From: an uncultured Paracoccaceae bacterium
GTDB lineage: Bacteria > Pseudomonadota > Alphaproteobacteria > Rhodobacterales > Rhodobacteraceae
DNA length: 64,000 nucleotides
Direction of reading: 5' to 3'
Assembly: GCA_937872465.1 (NCBI GenBank)
Contig: CALMSR010000038.1
Span: 124,001-188,000 of the forward strand
The first letter of the stretch is position 1. Each line of letters begins with the position of its first letter. The position numbers were made by a program, and so were the translations under genes. This document shows, one piece after another, positions 50,308 through 59,970 of this stretch. Under the pieces are notes generated by a model, which saw nothing but the letters and a program-made list of their open reading frames with translations, had not been told where the DNA came from and ran no database searches.

Positions 50308-52558
50308 TGGCGGCCTTTCTCGATTCGGAGCTCCGGCGGCGCCGCAGGAAGCGGTCGAGCAATCCTCCCTGGCGCACCCAGATGTCGATCAGCACGGCGA
50401 GGATCAGGATGCCGCCGATGAAGCTGTTCACCCAGTGCTGCGGCAGGGTGAGGGTCGCGCCGGAGGCGGTGACGATATTGAGTTGCAGCAGCGCGCGGAT
50501 GAGCGTGATGACCGCCGCTCCCGCCAGCGAGCCGATGATCGTGCCGAAGCCGCCGAAGATCGAGCCGCCGCCGATGATCACCGCCGCGATGGCGTCGAGT
50601 TCGCGGAACTGCCCGGCGACCGGGTTGAAGCTGCGGAAATACGCCACGTTGATGCAGCCCGCCATCGCCGCGCAGAGCGCCGAGAACATCAGCGCCTGGA
50701 ACCGCACCCGGCCGGTGGGAATGCCGGCATAGCCCGCCGCGCGGCGGTTGCCGCCCGTGGCATAGACCATGTAGCCGAAGGGCGTCCGCGCCAGGACCAC
50801 CCCGGCGACGACCGCGACCAGCGCCATCCAGAGCGTCTGCACGCTGACCACCTCGAGGATCTCGCCGAGGAAGCCGCCGACCGGCGGGATGCCGAGATGG
50901 GAAAAGATGTCGCCGACCTTGCGCCCGATGAGGTTGTAGGCCTCGGTCCAGCCGGTCAGCTGCTGGCCCGCGACGATCCAGGCGGCGAGGCCGCGGGCGA
51001 TGTAGAACATGCCGAGGGTCGCGATGAAGGCCGGCAGGCCGAAGCCGACCGTCACCATCGCATTGACGGCGCCGGCGAGCAGTCCGGCGAAGAGACCCAG
51101 CGCCATGGCGCTCACCGGGTCGAGGCCCATCACCTTCAGCCCGTAGGCCGCCGCGCTGCCGGCCAGCGCCAGGACCGCGCCGACCGAGAGGTCGATGTCG
51201 CCGCAGGCGATCACATAGGTCAGGCCGAGGGTGAGGAGCGCGAGCTCGGTGTAGTTGAGCAGGATCGCGAAGCTGTTCGGCAGCCCGGCCCAGTAGTCCG
51301 GCCGGAGCCCGAAGCCGACGAACCAGAGCATCACCGTCAGGATGATCGCCAGCGCTTCGCGGCGGACGAGGAACCGGCCGATGCCGCGCGCGGTCACCGC
51401 CCGGTCGGCGACCGTGCTGCCGCGGGTCTGGGAGCCCTCGATGGCGACGCCTTCGGTCTCGACGATGCGGGGCAGCGGCCGTCCCGTCAGCCTGGCGAAG
51501 AGGCGCTGGGGCAGCTTGCGGCGGATGATATAGGGCTCGATCAGCACCGCGAGGATCAGGAGCGCGCCGATGAAGGCCGGGATCGCCCCGGCCGGCAGCG
51601 TCGAGGTCGCCTTGACCTGCATCACCGTGTCGCCGACCCGCACCTCGCGCACGATCGGCACGCCCTCGCGCAGCACCTTGTGCAGGAGCGCCACCAGCAT
51701 CGCGCCGATGTAGCTGCCGATCACCCGCCCGCGCCCGCCGAGGATCGAGGCGCCGCCGATGATCACCGAGGCGATCACGATGAGCTCGGTCAGGAGCCCG
51801 GCCTGGCTGGTGATGCCCTTGTCCTGCGCGACGGCCATCAGGCCCGCGAGCGTGGCGCAGAGCGAGGAGAGGATATAGGCGCGGATCCGCACCCAGTTGG
51901 TCGGGATGCCCGCATAGCTCGCCGCCAGCTCGTTGCCGCCCGTGGCGAGCGTCTCGTAGCCCCAGCGGGTCTTGGCCAGCACCACCGCGCCGATGGCGAC
52001 CACGATCAGCACCACGACGATCTGGTTGTTGAACCCCAGCGCGTTGTTCTCGCCCATGCGGAAGAACCAGTCGTAGGCATCCGCCTTGCGCGGATAGTTG
52101 ACCGAGCGCCCGCCGGTCAGGCCGAGGATCATGCCGCGCCCGATCAGGAGCATGGTCAGGGTGGCGATGAAGGCCGGCACCCGCAGCAGGGTGACGAGCA
52201 GGCCGTTCACCACGCCGATCGCGGCTCCCGCCGCGACGCAGGCGAGGATGGCCGGCAGCACGCCGAGTTCCTGGCCGGCGGTGTCGAAGATCTTGGAGAA
52301 GATCACGCCGATCAGGCCGAGCGTGGAGCCCACCGAGAGGTCGAGATCGCGATTGGCGATCACGAAGGTCATGCCGACGGCCATGACGCCGAAGCGCGCC
52401 GAGTCGCGCAGGAGCGCCTGGAGCGCGCCGGCCGTGCCGAAGAAGTCGGGATTGAGCAGGGCGCCGCCGAGATAGAGGATCGCCATTAGCGACAGGAGGC
52501 CCATTTCCCAGCCGCCGACCATCTGCATCGGTAGCCGCGCTCGTCCGTCTGCCTGCAT
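50300..52558 (-). CDS. Fused double permease of a ribose-type ABC transporter
   Basis: The 752-residue protein contains two complete RbsC-like permease units in tandem. Each has its own substrate-path motif: NRDLDLSVGSTL near residue 70, and CGDIDLSVGAVL in the second half. Each also has a GxPAFIATLxM loop (LRVPAFIATLTMLLIGRG; FGLPAFIATLGMFYIARG) and an IIGG(A/G)SI(L/F)GG segment. A polar linker of about 60 residues joins them. Standard transporters use two copies of a ~330-residue permease, so the fusion supplies the dimer in one chain. It was probably formed by duplication and fusion. Confidence 0.93.
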   Translation of the reverse strand: MQADGRARLPMQMVGGWEMGLLSLMAILYLGGALLNPDFFGTAGALQALLRDSARFGVMAVGMTFVIANRDLDLSVGSTLGLIGVIFSKIFDTAGQELGVLPAILACVAAGAAIGVVNGLLVTLLRVPAFIATLTMLLIGRGMILGLTGGRSVNYPRKADAYDWFFRMGENNALGFNNQIVVVLIVVAIGAVVLAKTRWGYETLATGGNELAASYAGIPTNWVRIRAYILSSLCATLAGLMAVAQDKGITSQAGLLTELIVIASVIIGGASILGGRGRVIGSYIGAMLVALLHKVLREGVPIVREVRVGDTVMQVKATSTLPAGAIPAFIGALLILAVLIEPYIIRRKLPQRLFARLTGRPLPRIVETEGVAIEGSQTRGSTVADRAVTARGIGRFLVRREALAIILTVMLWFVGFGLRPDYWAGLPNSFAILLNYTELALLTLGLTYVIACGDIDLSVGAVLALAGSAAAYGLKVMGLDPVSAMALGLFAGLLAGAVNAMVTVGFGLPAFIATLGMFYIARGLAAWIVAGQQLTGWTEAYNLIGRKVGDIFSHLGIPPVGGFLGEILEVVSVQTLWMALVAVVAGVVLARTPFGYMVYATGGNRRAAGYAGIPTGRVRFQALMFSALCAAMAGCINVAYFRSFNPVAGQFRELDAIAAVIIGGGSIFGGFGTIIGSLAGAAVITLIRALLQLNIVTASGATLTLPQHWVNSFIGGILILAVLIDIWVRQGGLLDRFLRRRRSSESRKAANA

Positions 52559-52647
52559 GCTGGTCCCGATCCCGAAGGCGCCGCGAGGGCGTCAGGAAGC
52601 CGGAGGGGAGCGGTGTCGTTTCCTCCCCGGCCGCCCGACGCGCGCGG

Positions 52648-53721
52648 TCAGTTCTCGAACCGCGCGCCGACCTCGCCGACCGTGTCGCTGGTCACGAGCT
52701 GCGCCCGGGTGTCGAGATTGGCGGCGGAGATCCCGCGATCGATCTGCAGGTAGAGCTGCATGACCGGCCAGAAGCCCTGCAGGAACGGCTGCTGTCCGAG
52801 CGCGCCCGTCAGGTTGCCGGCCTTCAGCGCCTCCTGCTGCGCCGGCCCGAGGTCGAAGCCGAAGGCGCACATCGTCCCGGTATTGCCGGTCTGGGCGACG
52901 GCGGAGGCCAGCGCCGGGGTGAAGACGTTGTTGCCGGCAAAGGCGCCGACCACGTCGCCGCGCGATTCGATCAGCGAGATGATCGAGTTCGCCGGGTCGT
53001 TCATGTCGGCGGAGACGCCGACGTTCTCCGGGCCCGCATCGACCTGGAAGTTCTCCAGCATGTTGTTGGCGGCGAGGCCGGCCACGATCGCCTCGAAGGC
53101 GGCAGTGACGCGGTTGTTGACCTCGATGTTGCCCATCGCGGTATCGTTGGGAAGGATGATCGAGCCCCCGGTCACGCCGCGGTCGATCAGGCATTGCACC
53201 AGCGCCTCGCCGGCGATCGCGGCGGCCGAGGCGTCCTGGCCGGTGTGGCTGATGGTGCTGCGATGGAGGATGCCGGGGTCGAAGGAATTCGTGGTCGCGA
53301 CCGGAATGCCGTTCGATTCGGCGGTCCTGACGATGTCGTCATAGGCCCCGATCTGCGGGGTGGTCATGATGATGCCGTCGATGGTCGGGTCGTTGATGAT
53401 CTGGTTGAGGATCTCGATCTCGCGGGCCGGATCGTCGGCGGGCGATTCCGAGCCGAGCAGCAGGATGTTCGCGCCGATCATGTTCCCGGCGACCCTGGCG
53501 CCGACATAGACCGGGTCGAAGAACCCGTTGCCCGCGGTATGGGTGACGACGGCGAAAGTCAGGACGCCGTCGCCGGAGTGGAAATCCTTCGTGCCCTCGG
53601 CTTCCTGGGCCGCCTCGTCGAAGCTGTAGCCGCCGACCGCCTGGTCGACGCTGCCGGATTGGGCTGCCGCCGTTCCGGCCAGGGCGCAGAGCGCCAGAGC
53701 GCTCGTCATCATGCGTCTCAT
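52648..53721 (-). CDS. Ribose-type sugar-binding periplasmic protein
   Basis: This 357-residue protein has a signal peptide (ALALCALAGTAAA, cleavage near AAA-QSG) and the two-lobed periplasmic-binding fold: TFAVVTHTAGNGFFDPVYVG, IINDPTIDGIIMTTPQ, SHTGQDASAAAIAGEALVQC, FAGNNVFTPALASAV. It delivers a sugar to the fused permease. GGGAGGA precedes the ATG by seven bases. It is transcribed divergently from the GntR-type regulator. Confidence 0.93.
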   Translation of the reverse strand: MRRMMTSALALCALAGTAAAQSGSVDQAVGGYSFDEAAQEAEGTKDFHSGDGVLTFAVVTHTAGNGFFDPVYVGARVAGNMIGANILLLGSESPADDPAREIEILNQIINDPTIDGIIMTTPQIGAYDDIVRTAESNGIPVATTNSFDPGILHRSTISHTGQDASAAAIAGEALVQCLIDRGVTGGSIILPNDTAMGNIEVNNRVTAAFEAIVAGLAANNMLENFQVDAGPENVGVSADMNDPANSIISLIESRGDVVGAFAGNNVFTPALASAVAQTGNTGTMCAFGFDLGPAQQEALKAGNLTGALGQQPFLQGFWPVMQLYLQIDRGISAANLDTRAQLVTSDTVGEVGARFEN

Positions 53722-53813
53722 ACTGGGTCCTCCCTAGGATCGGTTCCTGCCGACCGGCTTATGCTTTGCCCGTAACCCTGCATCGGTGCTCGGGTATTTT
53801 TCCTCCCGCCGCA

Positions 53814-53828
53814 TGTCACAGGATGACA
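53814..53828. promoter_or_regulatory. Operator-like inverted repeat TGTCA-N5-TGACA
   Basis: TGTCACAGGATGACA lies in the divergent region between the binding-protein and GntR genes. Half-sites TGTCA/TGACA recur in the nearby palindrome at 53857, suggesting binding by the same regulator. Confidence 0.45.
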
Positions 53829-53856
53829 AAGGCAGGGCGAGTGTGTCAATTGATTG

Positions 53857-53867
53857 TTGTCTGACAA
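53857..53867. promoter_or_regulatory. GntR/FadR-type operator-like palindrome
   Basis: TTGTCTGACAA is a perfect five-base inverted repeat around one T. This GTC-N-GAC type is typical of FadR-group GntR operators. It is probably bound by the adjacent regulator. Confidence 0.6.
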
Positions 53868-53971
53868 ATATGACATTTGGGATGCAACCGGTGAAGCGAG
53901 AGGCGCGTCCCTCCAAACCGGGCCGGGGAAGAAGGGGAGGAAGAAATGGAAACCGGGGGGCGAAGCAGGTC

Positions 53972-54715
53972 GTGACCGAGGCATTGCGGGGCAGGGGGAG
54001 CGCGCACGAGGCGGTCGCCGAGGCCATCGGGCGCCGCATCGTGCAGGGCGAGTTCCCGCCCGGATCGGTGCTGCCTGCCGAGGCGCAATGGTCGAGCCGG
54101 TATCAGGTCAGCCGCTCGGTCGTCCGCGAGGCGATGAAGATGCTCTCCGCCAAGGGCCTGCTCACCTCGCGGCCGAAGGTGGGCAGCCGCGTCAAGGATC
54201 GCCGGCGGTGGAACCTGCTCGATCACGACATCCTCGCCTGGTACGCGGAGGCGCCCGGACGCCGGGAGTTCCTCGGGACGCTGCAGGAGTTCCGGAAGAT
54301 CTTCGAGCCCGAGGCGGCGGCGCTCGCGGCGTCGCGGCGCTCGGAGAAGCAGATGCGGGCGATCTCGGAGGCCTGCGCCGAGATGGGCCAGGCGCGCACG
54401 CTGCCCGAACGCAGCGCGGCCGATGTGCGCTTCCATCTGGGCATTCTCGAGGCGTCGGGCAACGAGATGCTGCTGCCGCTCGGCGCGCTGATCGAATCCG
54501 CGCTGGAAAACCTCTTCATGATCATCACGCGGCAGGCGGACGATCTCCGCCATGCCCAGGCGCTGCACGAAGACATCGAGCGCGGGATTCGTCTGGGGCG
54601 GCCCCTTGCCGCCAGGCGGGCGGTCAGGCGCCTCCTGGCGGATTCCGACACGATGCTGCACCGGATCGACCAGCGGGGCGCGGCTGGCACGGATCCGGCC
54701 TCGGGCAGCGGGTGA
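53972..54715 (+). CDS. GntR family (FadR group) transcriptional regulator
   Basis: This regulator of about 247 residues has a winged helix (AIGRRIVQGEFPPGSVLPAE, YQVSRSVVREAMKMLSAKGL) and a helical FCD effector domain (EFRKIFEPEAAALAASRRSE, DVRFHLGILEASGNEML). I chose the GTG at 53972 because it gives a normal N-terminal length; longer in-frame starts exist at 53870 and 53786 but add a basic, low-complexity extension. It probably represses the ribose-type operon until its sugar-acid ligand binds. Confidence 0.88.
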   Translation: MTEALRGRGSAHEAVAEAIGRRIVQGEFPPGSVLPAEAQWSSRYQVSRSVVREAMKMLSAKGLLTSRPKVGSRVKDRRRWNLLDHDILAWYAEAPGRREFLGTLQEFRKIFEPEAAALAASRRSEKQMRAISEACAEMGQARTLPERSAADVRFHLGILEASGNEMLLPLGALIESALENLFMIITRQADDLRHAQALHEDIERGIRLGRPLAARRAVRRLLADSDTMLHRIDQRGAAGTDPASGSG

Positions 54716-54855
54716 GGCGCGAAGCCGTGGGTGGCATGACGCAGGTCAAGGGTCGGTCGCGTGTCGCCTGAGGACCGAGACGGTCCGGGGACGGGCATGG
54801 CGGGGGGCAGGGGCCGCCGGCACTGAGTGGAACGCGGCGGGCGGTGCCCGTCTCC

Positions 54856-55725
54856 TCACCGCTCCGCCTCGATCGGCGGCAGCACCACCTCGTAATGTCG
54901 CCGCATTGCCTGAAACTGCGCCTCGCGCAGGTCTTCCGCCGCCTGCTGGCGCCATTCCGAGTCCACCAGCTTCCGGACCTGATCGAATCCTGGCACCTGG
55001 GCGGGCTCGAGGGCATCGAGCCGCACCAGATGCGCCCCGAACGCCGAGGCGACCGGCCCGTGCCACGCGCCCGGCTCGAGCGCGGTCACGGCGGCGAAGA
55101 AGCCGTCCCCGAAGGTGCCGTCCACCGCCGTCGCGCCCGCGGCCTCGACTGTCTCGGGGAGCAGCGACCTGTGCCCGAGCCCGCTCGGATCCGCCCCGCC
55201 CGAGAGCGCCGCCAGAACGGGCGCCGGGTCGTCCTCGCCGAGGAAGACCTGCCGGAAGCTAGCCCGTTCGGGCCGCGTGAAGCGATCGAGATGCGCGGTG
55301 TAATAGTCGCGGAGATCACCTTCGCCCGGTTCGATCGCTCCGGCGCCGGAATCCGCGAGGAACTCCATCTTCTGGCGCAGGCGCCGCCGGATCACCGTGT
55401 CGTCCCGGTCGAGCCCGAGGGCCTGCGCCTCGCGGTAGTAGACCTCCTCCCGGACGAAATCCTCGACCAGCGCCCGAAGCTCCTCCGCCCCCGGTGGCCG
55501 CCGCCACACGGCCTCGAATTGCGCCGAAAGGCGCTCGACCTGCGCCGGCGTCACCTCGATCACCGCCGCGTCCGCCCGTCGGGGCGGCTCGGAGCGCAAT
55601 CCGAAGGCGAGAAAGACCGCCATGCCGATCAGCAGGAAATGCAGGAGCGGCTCGCGCAGGATGCGTCCTGCCAGCCCGGGGCCTCCGGCCGGCCGATCCC
55701 GATGCTCCTTCGGAATCGCGCTCAT
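54856..55725 (-). CDS. Membrane-anchored parvulin-type peptidyl-prolyl isomerase
   Basis: This 289-residue protein has an N-terminal anchor (LLHFLLIGMAVFLAFGL) and a SurA/PpiD-like helical region (VREEVYYREAQALGLDRDDT, IRRRLRQKMEFLAD). A parvulin-like domain (FRQVFLGED ... GTFGDGFFAAVTALEPG ... HLVRLDALEPAQVPGF) follows. It probably acts as a periplasmic folding helper. It lies 34 bases after the HupE-like gene, and such pairs are known in related bacteria. Confidence 0.85.
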   Translation of the reverse strand: MSAIPKEHRDRPAGGPGLAGRILREPLLHFLLIGMAVFLAFGLRSEPPRRADAAVIEVTPAQVERLSAQFEAVWRRPPGAEELRALVEDFVREEVYYREAQALGLDRDDTVIRRRLRQKMEFLADSGAGAIEPGEGDLRDYYTAHLDRFTRPERASFRQVFLGEDDPAPVLAALSGGADPSGLGHRSLLPETVEAAGATAVDGTFGDGFFAAVTALEPGAWHGPVASAFGAHLVRLDALEPAQVPGFDQVRKLVDSEWRQQAAEDLREAQFQAMRRHYEVVLPPIEAER

Positions 55726-55759
55726 CGCTTCGCAACCATGGCAGGGGTGGCGGTCATGC

Positions 55760-56374
55760 CTATGCCGCGGCGGTGAGCGCGAATGCGGCGGCCAACACGC
55801 CGACGGCGGCGATCCAGGAGCCGGCCACCGCGCCGGCGACACGGCCGTAGTGCCGCTGGAGCAAATCCACGAAGCCCCAGACCAGCAGCGCCCCGAGGGC
55901 GATGCCGAGCGCGCCGCCGAGCGCCGCGAGGCTGCCGGCCCGCAGGCCCGGCGGCAGGTCGATGGCGAGGCCGGCCGCGAAGGCCACGGCGGCGGCGATC
56001 GCGACGCTGGGCCAGCGGCCGAGGCTGACGCCGGTCAGGGCGAGCATGCCGAGGAGCGCCGCGGCGAGCGCGGTGGCGGCGAGGCCCGGCGCGGCATGGG
56101 CGGTCAGCGCGCCGATCGACACCGCGAGGCTGCCGGCCAGCGCCAGAGCGGCCACGGCCGGGCGGACCGATGCAAGCGGCTGGCGGGCAAGGAGCACGGC
56201 GACGGCCGCGAGCACGAGCCCCTGCGCCGGATCCGCCAGCGGGTGCAGGAGGGATGCGTAGAAGGGGCCGAGGTCGCCGAAAGCGTCATGCGCCGCCGCC
56301 GCGCATGGCAGCAGCGCGGTCGCGCCGGTGGCGAGGACGAGCGGCGCCGCGCCTGCGGCCGGTCGGTCGGGCAT
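55760..56374 (-). CDS. HupE/UreJ-like membrane protein
   Basis: This 204-residue protein has about six hydrophobic spans and the N-terminal AAHDAFGDLGPFYASLLHPL segment expected of HupE/UreJ-type proteins, which are linked to nickel or cobalt uptake. There is no urease or hydrogenase gene in view, so the metal role is uncertain. A further upstream start is possible; the ATG at 56374 gives a typical signal-like beginning. Confidence 0.75.
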   Translation of the reverse strand: MPDRPAAGAAPLVLATGATALLPCAAAAHDAFGDLGPFYASLLHPLADPAQGLVLAAVAVLLARQPLASVRPAVAALALAGSLAVSIGALTAHAAPGLAATALAAALLGMLALTGVSLGRWPSVAIAAAVAFAAGLAIDLPPGLRAGSLAALGGALGIALGALLVWGFVDLLQRHYGRVAGAVAGSWIAAVGVLAAAFALTAAA

Positions 56375-56473
56375 GATCGCGTCTCCGGTCGGGCGGTCAC
56401 TATAGCCCGGGGCGAGGGGAAGGGAATATCCGCGGCCCGAGGGCCGGGGGCGCATGACCGACCGCTTCCGGTC

Positions 56474-57355
56474 TCACTGCGCGGTGGAGAGCACGAAATC
56501 CGCGACGTCGGACCAGACCCTCGGCGCCTGCCGGTCGCGGAAGAGCCAGTGCCAGCCGTCGGGATATTCGACGAAACCTGCGCTCCCGGGGATGCGGTCG
56601 GCGATCCTGCGCACCGCTTCGGGTCGCAGGACCTCGTCATGGCTGCCCATGAGCGTCATCGTCGGGACCGTCACGCGCGGTGCCGCGGCGGCGGCGCGGT
56701 CCATCAGCTGCACGAGCCCGTAGAGCTCGCGGCTCGACGGGTCGCCGAAATGCCGCGGGTCGTTGCGCGCGCGGGCCAGCGCCTCCTCGTTGTCGGAGAC
56801 GCGGATGCGCAGGAAGCGCCCGCCGGTCCAGCGCTTCTCGGGCAGGGTCGCGGCGATCGTCCAGGCGCCGGCACGGCGGAGCGGGTTGAGCGCGTCGCCG
56901 CCGGCGATCGCGGGGCCGGCCAGCACGAGCGCATCGGCCTCCATGCCTGATGCCGCGGCCAGGAGCGCGACGCCGCCGCCCATCGAATGGCCGGTCACGA
57001 CCAGCGGCACGCCGGGGTGCATCCGGCGCAGCGCGGCCGCCTCGGCGATCGCATCGGCGACCAGCGCATCGACGCCGGGCCATCGCTTGCGGCTGGCATT
57101 GGCGCCGAAGCCGCGCTGGTCGGGGGCATAGGTCGCGATCCCGCGCCCGGCCCAGTATTCGGCCGCGCCGTCGAAGGTGAGATCGCCGGCGTCGCCGAAG
57201 CCGTGGAGCGCGAGCACGACGGCGCGGGTCGGGCCGCGGCTCGGCCAATGCGCCATGACGGGGGCCTCGTCGGACCGGGCCGGCCCGCCCGGAGACAGCA
57301 GGAGCGCGAGGAGAAGCAGCAGCGCGGTGCAGGCGCGGCGGCAGGGTCCCGGCAT
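56474..57355 (-). CDS. Alpha/beta hydrolase with signal peptide
   Basis: This 293-residue protein has a signal peptide (ALLLLLALLLSPGGPARS) and an alpha/beta-hydrolase domain: LALHGFGDAG oxyanion region, nucleophile Ser in VTGHSMGGG, an acid in LMGSHDEVL, and His in YPDGWHWLF. It resembles monoglyceride-lipase/lysophospholipase-type enzymes. It is probably periplasmic and hydrolyses a lipid or ester; no neighbour specifies the substrate. Confidence 0.88.
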   Translation of the reverse strand: MPGPCRRACTALLLLLALLLSPGGPARSDEAPVMAHWPSRGPTRAVVLALHGFGDAGDLTFDGAAEYWAGRGIATYAPDQRGFGANASRKRWPGVDALVADAIAEAAALRRMHPGVPLVVTGHSMGGGVALLAAASGMEADALVLAGPAIAGGDALNPLRRAGAWTIAATLPEKRWTGGRFLRIRVSDNEEALARARNDPRHFGDPSSRELYGLVQLMDRAAAAAPRVTVPTMTLMGSHDEVLRPEAVRRIADRIPGSAGFVEYPDGWHWLFRDRQAPRVWSDVADFVLSTAQ

Positions 57356-57446
57356 GGCAAGCCTCGCGGAGGAGGCGCGCGCTTCCCAGCCAGGACGGCG
57401 GTGGCGTCGCGCTACAGTGGCAGGGCTGCCGGGCGACACGGGCGGG

Positions 57447-58316
57447 TCACGGAGTTCCGTCCAGGGCGACCATCGGCTCCGGCAGGCCGGGGACCGCGAC
57501 CTTGGCGGCGAAGACCCGGCCGGCCTCGGGCTCGGCGGCGCGCGCCCCGGCGTCGAGGCCGGCCCAGGCGCTGGTGACATAGAGCCGGCGCAGGTCGCCG
57601 CCGAAGGCCGGGCAGGTGATCTGGCTCGCGGGAAGCGCGATCTCGGCATCGGCGCTGCCGTCGGGCCGCAGGCGCAGCACGCGCGAGCCGCCCCAGAGCG
57701 CGACCCAGAGCGCGCCCTCGGCATCCACCACCGCGCCGTCCGGCCCGCCATCGACCGCGGCGAAGTCGTGGAAGACCTCCGGCTCGGCCTCGGGCCAGCC
57801 CTCGGCATCGAGCGGCCAGGTGAAGATGCGGTCCTGCCGCGTGTCGGCGAAATAGCCGCGACGCCCATCGGGGGCGAAGCAGATCGCATTGGGGATGGCG
57901 ATGCCGCTCCGCAGGCGCCGGAGCTCGCCGCGATAGTAGCGGTAGAGCGCGCCGTTCTCCGGAATGGGCGCGGTCTTGCCCATGGTGCCGATCCAGAAGC
58001 CGCCCTGGCGATCGGCGCGGCCGTCGTTGGAGCGGGTCTCGGGCCTATCGGCCTCGAGCGCGACGAGACGCGCCTTCGTGCCGGTCTCGGGGTCGAAGCG
58101 CCAGAGCGCGGTCTCCGAGGCGAGGATCAGCCCGCCGGGGATGCGTCCCGCAGCGGAGAAATGCTCGTCGAACTGCCAGATTCGCGGCACGGCGCCGTCA
58201 GGTGGGGCGGAAAAGAGCCGCTTGCCCAGGATATCGAACCAGTAGAGCCGCCCGTCCGACCAGATCGGACCCTCGCCAAGCTCGCTCACGATCTCGGGCG
58301 CCAGGATATCGGCCAT
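57447..58316 (-). CDS. SMP-30/gluconolactonase family protein
   Basis: This 289-residue six-bladed propeller has the SMP-30 pattern: SELGEGPIWSDGRLYWFDIL with the metal-binding Glu, SNDGRADRQGGFWIGTMG, NAICFAPDGRRGYFADTRQD, and DGGPDGAVVDAEGALWVALW. Such enzymes hydrolyse sugar lactones. The start at 58316 (MADILAPE) is preferred over a longer one. It is divergent from the glutamine-synthetase-family gene. Confidence 0.92.
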   Translation of the reverse strand: MADILAPEIVSELGEGPIWSDGRLYWFDILGKRLFSAPPDGAVPRIWQFDEHFSAAGRIPGGLILASETALWRFDPETGTKARLVALEADRPETRSNDGRADRQGGFWIGTMGKTAPIPENGALYRYYRGELRRLRSGIAIPNAICFAPDGRRGYFADTRQDRIFTWPLDAEGWPEAEPEVFHDFAAVDGGPDGAVVDAEGALWVALWGGSRVLRLRPDGSADAEIALPASQITCPAFGGDLRRLYVTSAWAGLDAGARAAEPEAGRVFAAKVAVPGLPEPMVALDGTP

Positions 58317-58611
58317 GGCAAACCTCCCTGTCACTTCTCCTTCCTGCCATGCCGGACAACGCACCTGCAATCCTGCGAGGCTCCGCCGCCAGGCTACACC
58401 TGCATTTGGCGACGCGACCCCATCCGCGCGAGTTCGGGCACGCCGGGTGTCACTATCCCGCCCGTCGGTGCCCGCCGGGTCGGGCGCTGCCCTCGTCTGT
58501 TGGCGGAACGGTTGAGGAAATGGAACGAGCTCCAGATGCAGTAGCTCTTTCGGTCCTTCGCGCAGGGCTTCACCTGTACGTTGCGGAGTGATAGCAAGCG
58601 ACCATGCTCAC

Positions 58612-59970
58612 ATGAGGTCCATCGTGAACCCCCAGGCCCCAATGGCGTGGCTGGAAGGCCGCCCCGCAATCACCAGCCTGCGCGCGGCCGTCTGCGATCT
58701 GAACGGCATCCTGCGCGGCAAGCGTGTTCCCGTCGCCCAGGCGCACAAGGTGCTCGAGGGACAGATGCGCATGCCCTATTCGATCACCTGCCTCGACATC
58801 TGGGGCGAGGACGTGGCGGGCAACCCCATCGTCTACAAGCAGGGCGACATCGACGGGCGCTGCGAGCCCACGGGTCGCGGCTTCCTGCCGATGAACTGGC
58901 TCGGCTCGCCCACGGCGCTCTTGCCGCTCTGGATGCTCGACGAGGCGGGCAAGCCCTATCTGGGCGATCCGCGCCGGGCGCTGGCGGCGATCTGCGACCG
59001 GTTCGCGGCGCTGGGCCTGACGCCGGTGGTGGCGACGGAGCTCGAATTCTATCTCGTGGACACCTCCGGCGACGAGCCGAGCCCGCCGAAATCGCCGGTC
59101 ACCCACAAGCTGCTCGACGGCGACGGCGCGCTCTGCATCGACGACCTCGACCATTTCGAGGCCTTCTTCACCGATGTCTACGCCGCCTGCGACGCCCATG
59201 ACGTGCCGGTCGATTCGGCGATCTCGGAGAACGGCGGCGGCCAGTTCGAGATCAACCTTCTGCATGTGCCGGACCCGCTGAAGGCCGCGGACGACGCGCT
59301 CTACTTCAAGCGCTTCGTCAAGGGGATCGCGCGCAAGTACGACCTCGCCGCCTCCTTCATGGCGAAGCCCTTCCTCGACCGTTCCGGCAACGGCTTCCAT
59401 GTGCATTTCAGCCTGCTCGACCGCGACGGCCGCAACGTCTTCGACAACGGCACGCCGGAGGGCTCGCCGGTGATGCATCATGCGGTGGGCGGGCTCCTCG
59501 ACATGATGCGGGCTTCGAGCCTGATCTTCGCGCCGCATCGCAACAGCTACCGCCGGCTGCAGCCCAATGCCCATGCGCCGACCGAGGTGGTCTGGGGCTA
59601 CGAATCCCGCCATGCCGCGGTGCGCATTCCCGGCGGGCCGAATTCGGCCCGGCGCATCGAGCACCGCGTCGCCGGCGCGGACGCCAATCCCTATCTGGTG
59701 CTGGCGGCGATCCTCGGGGCGGCGCTGCAGGGCATCGAGAAGGCCATCGTGCCGCCCGAGCCGATGTCGAGCCAGCCCGATGGCTCTGGCGCCTCGCTGC
59801 CGCTCGACTGGAAGCTCGCCATCGAGGCCTTCGAATCGAGCCTGCCCATGCATGACGTCTTCGCGCCGGTGCTGCGCGAGACATTCGTGGGCATGAAGCG
59901 GCAGGAGCTGCAGGTCTTCTCGCAGCGGATCAATCCCTTCGAGCACGAAACCTATCTGGAGACGGTCTGA
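58612..59970 (+). CDS. Glutamine synthetase family protein (glutamylpolyamine-type)
   Basis: This protein of about 452 residues has glutamine synthetase motifs: TELEFYLVD, ENGGGQFEINL, GNGFHVHFSL, NSYRR, and RIEHRVAGADANPYL. The sequence is closer in pattern to gamma-glutamylputrescine synthetase-type enzymes than to GlnA, so it probably joins glutamate to an amine. Start choice is uncertain (58588, 58612 or 58624). No other polyamine gene is nearby. Confidence 0.88.
   Translation: MRSIVNPQAPMAWLEGRPAITSLRAAVCDLNGILRGKRVPVAQAHKVLEGQMRMPYSITCLDIWGEDVAGNPIVYKQGDIDGRCEPTGRGFLPMNWLGSPTALLPLWMLDEAGKPYLGDPRRALAAICDRFAALGLTPVVATELEFYLVDTSGDEPSPPKSPVTHKLLDGDGALCIDDLDHFEAFFTDVYAACDAHDVPVDSAISENGGGQFEINLLHVPDPLKAADDALYFKRFVKGIARKYDLAASFMAKPFLDRSGNGFHVHFSLLDRDGRNVFDNGTPEGSPVMHHAVGGLLDMMRASSLIFAPHRNSYRRLQPNAHAPTEVVWGYESRHAAVRIPGGPNSARRIEHRVAGADANPYLVLAAILGAALQGIEKAIVPPEPMSSQPDGSGASLPLDWKLAIEAFESSLPMHDVFAPVLRETFVGMKRQELQVFSQRINPFEHETYLETV

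Noticed and set aside
58317..58611. Possible RNA gene or riboswitch between the SMP-30 and glutamine-synthetase-family genes
   Set aside because: No convincing stem set or conserved motif could be seen; it is probably only a divergent promoter region.
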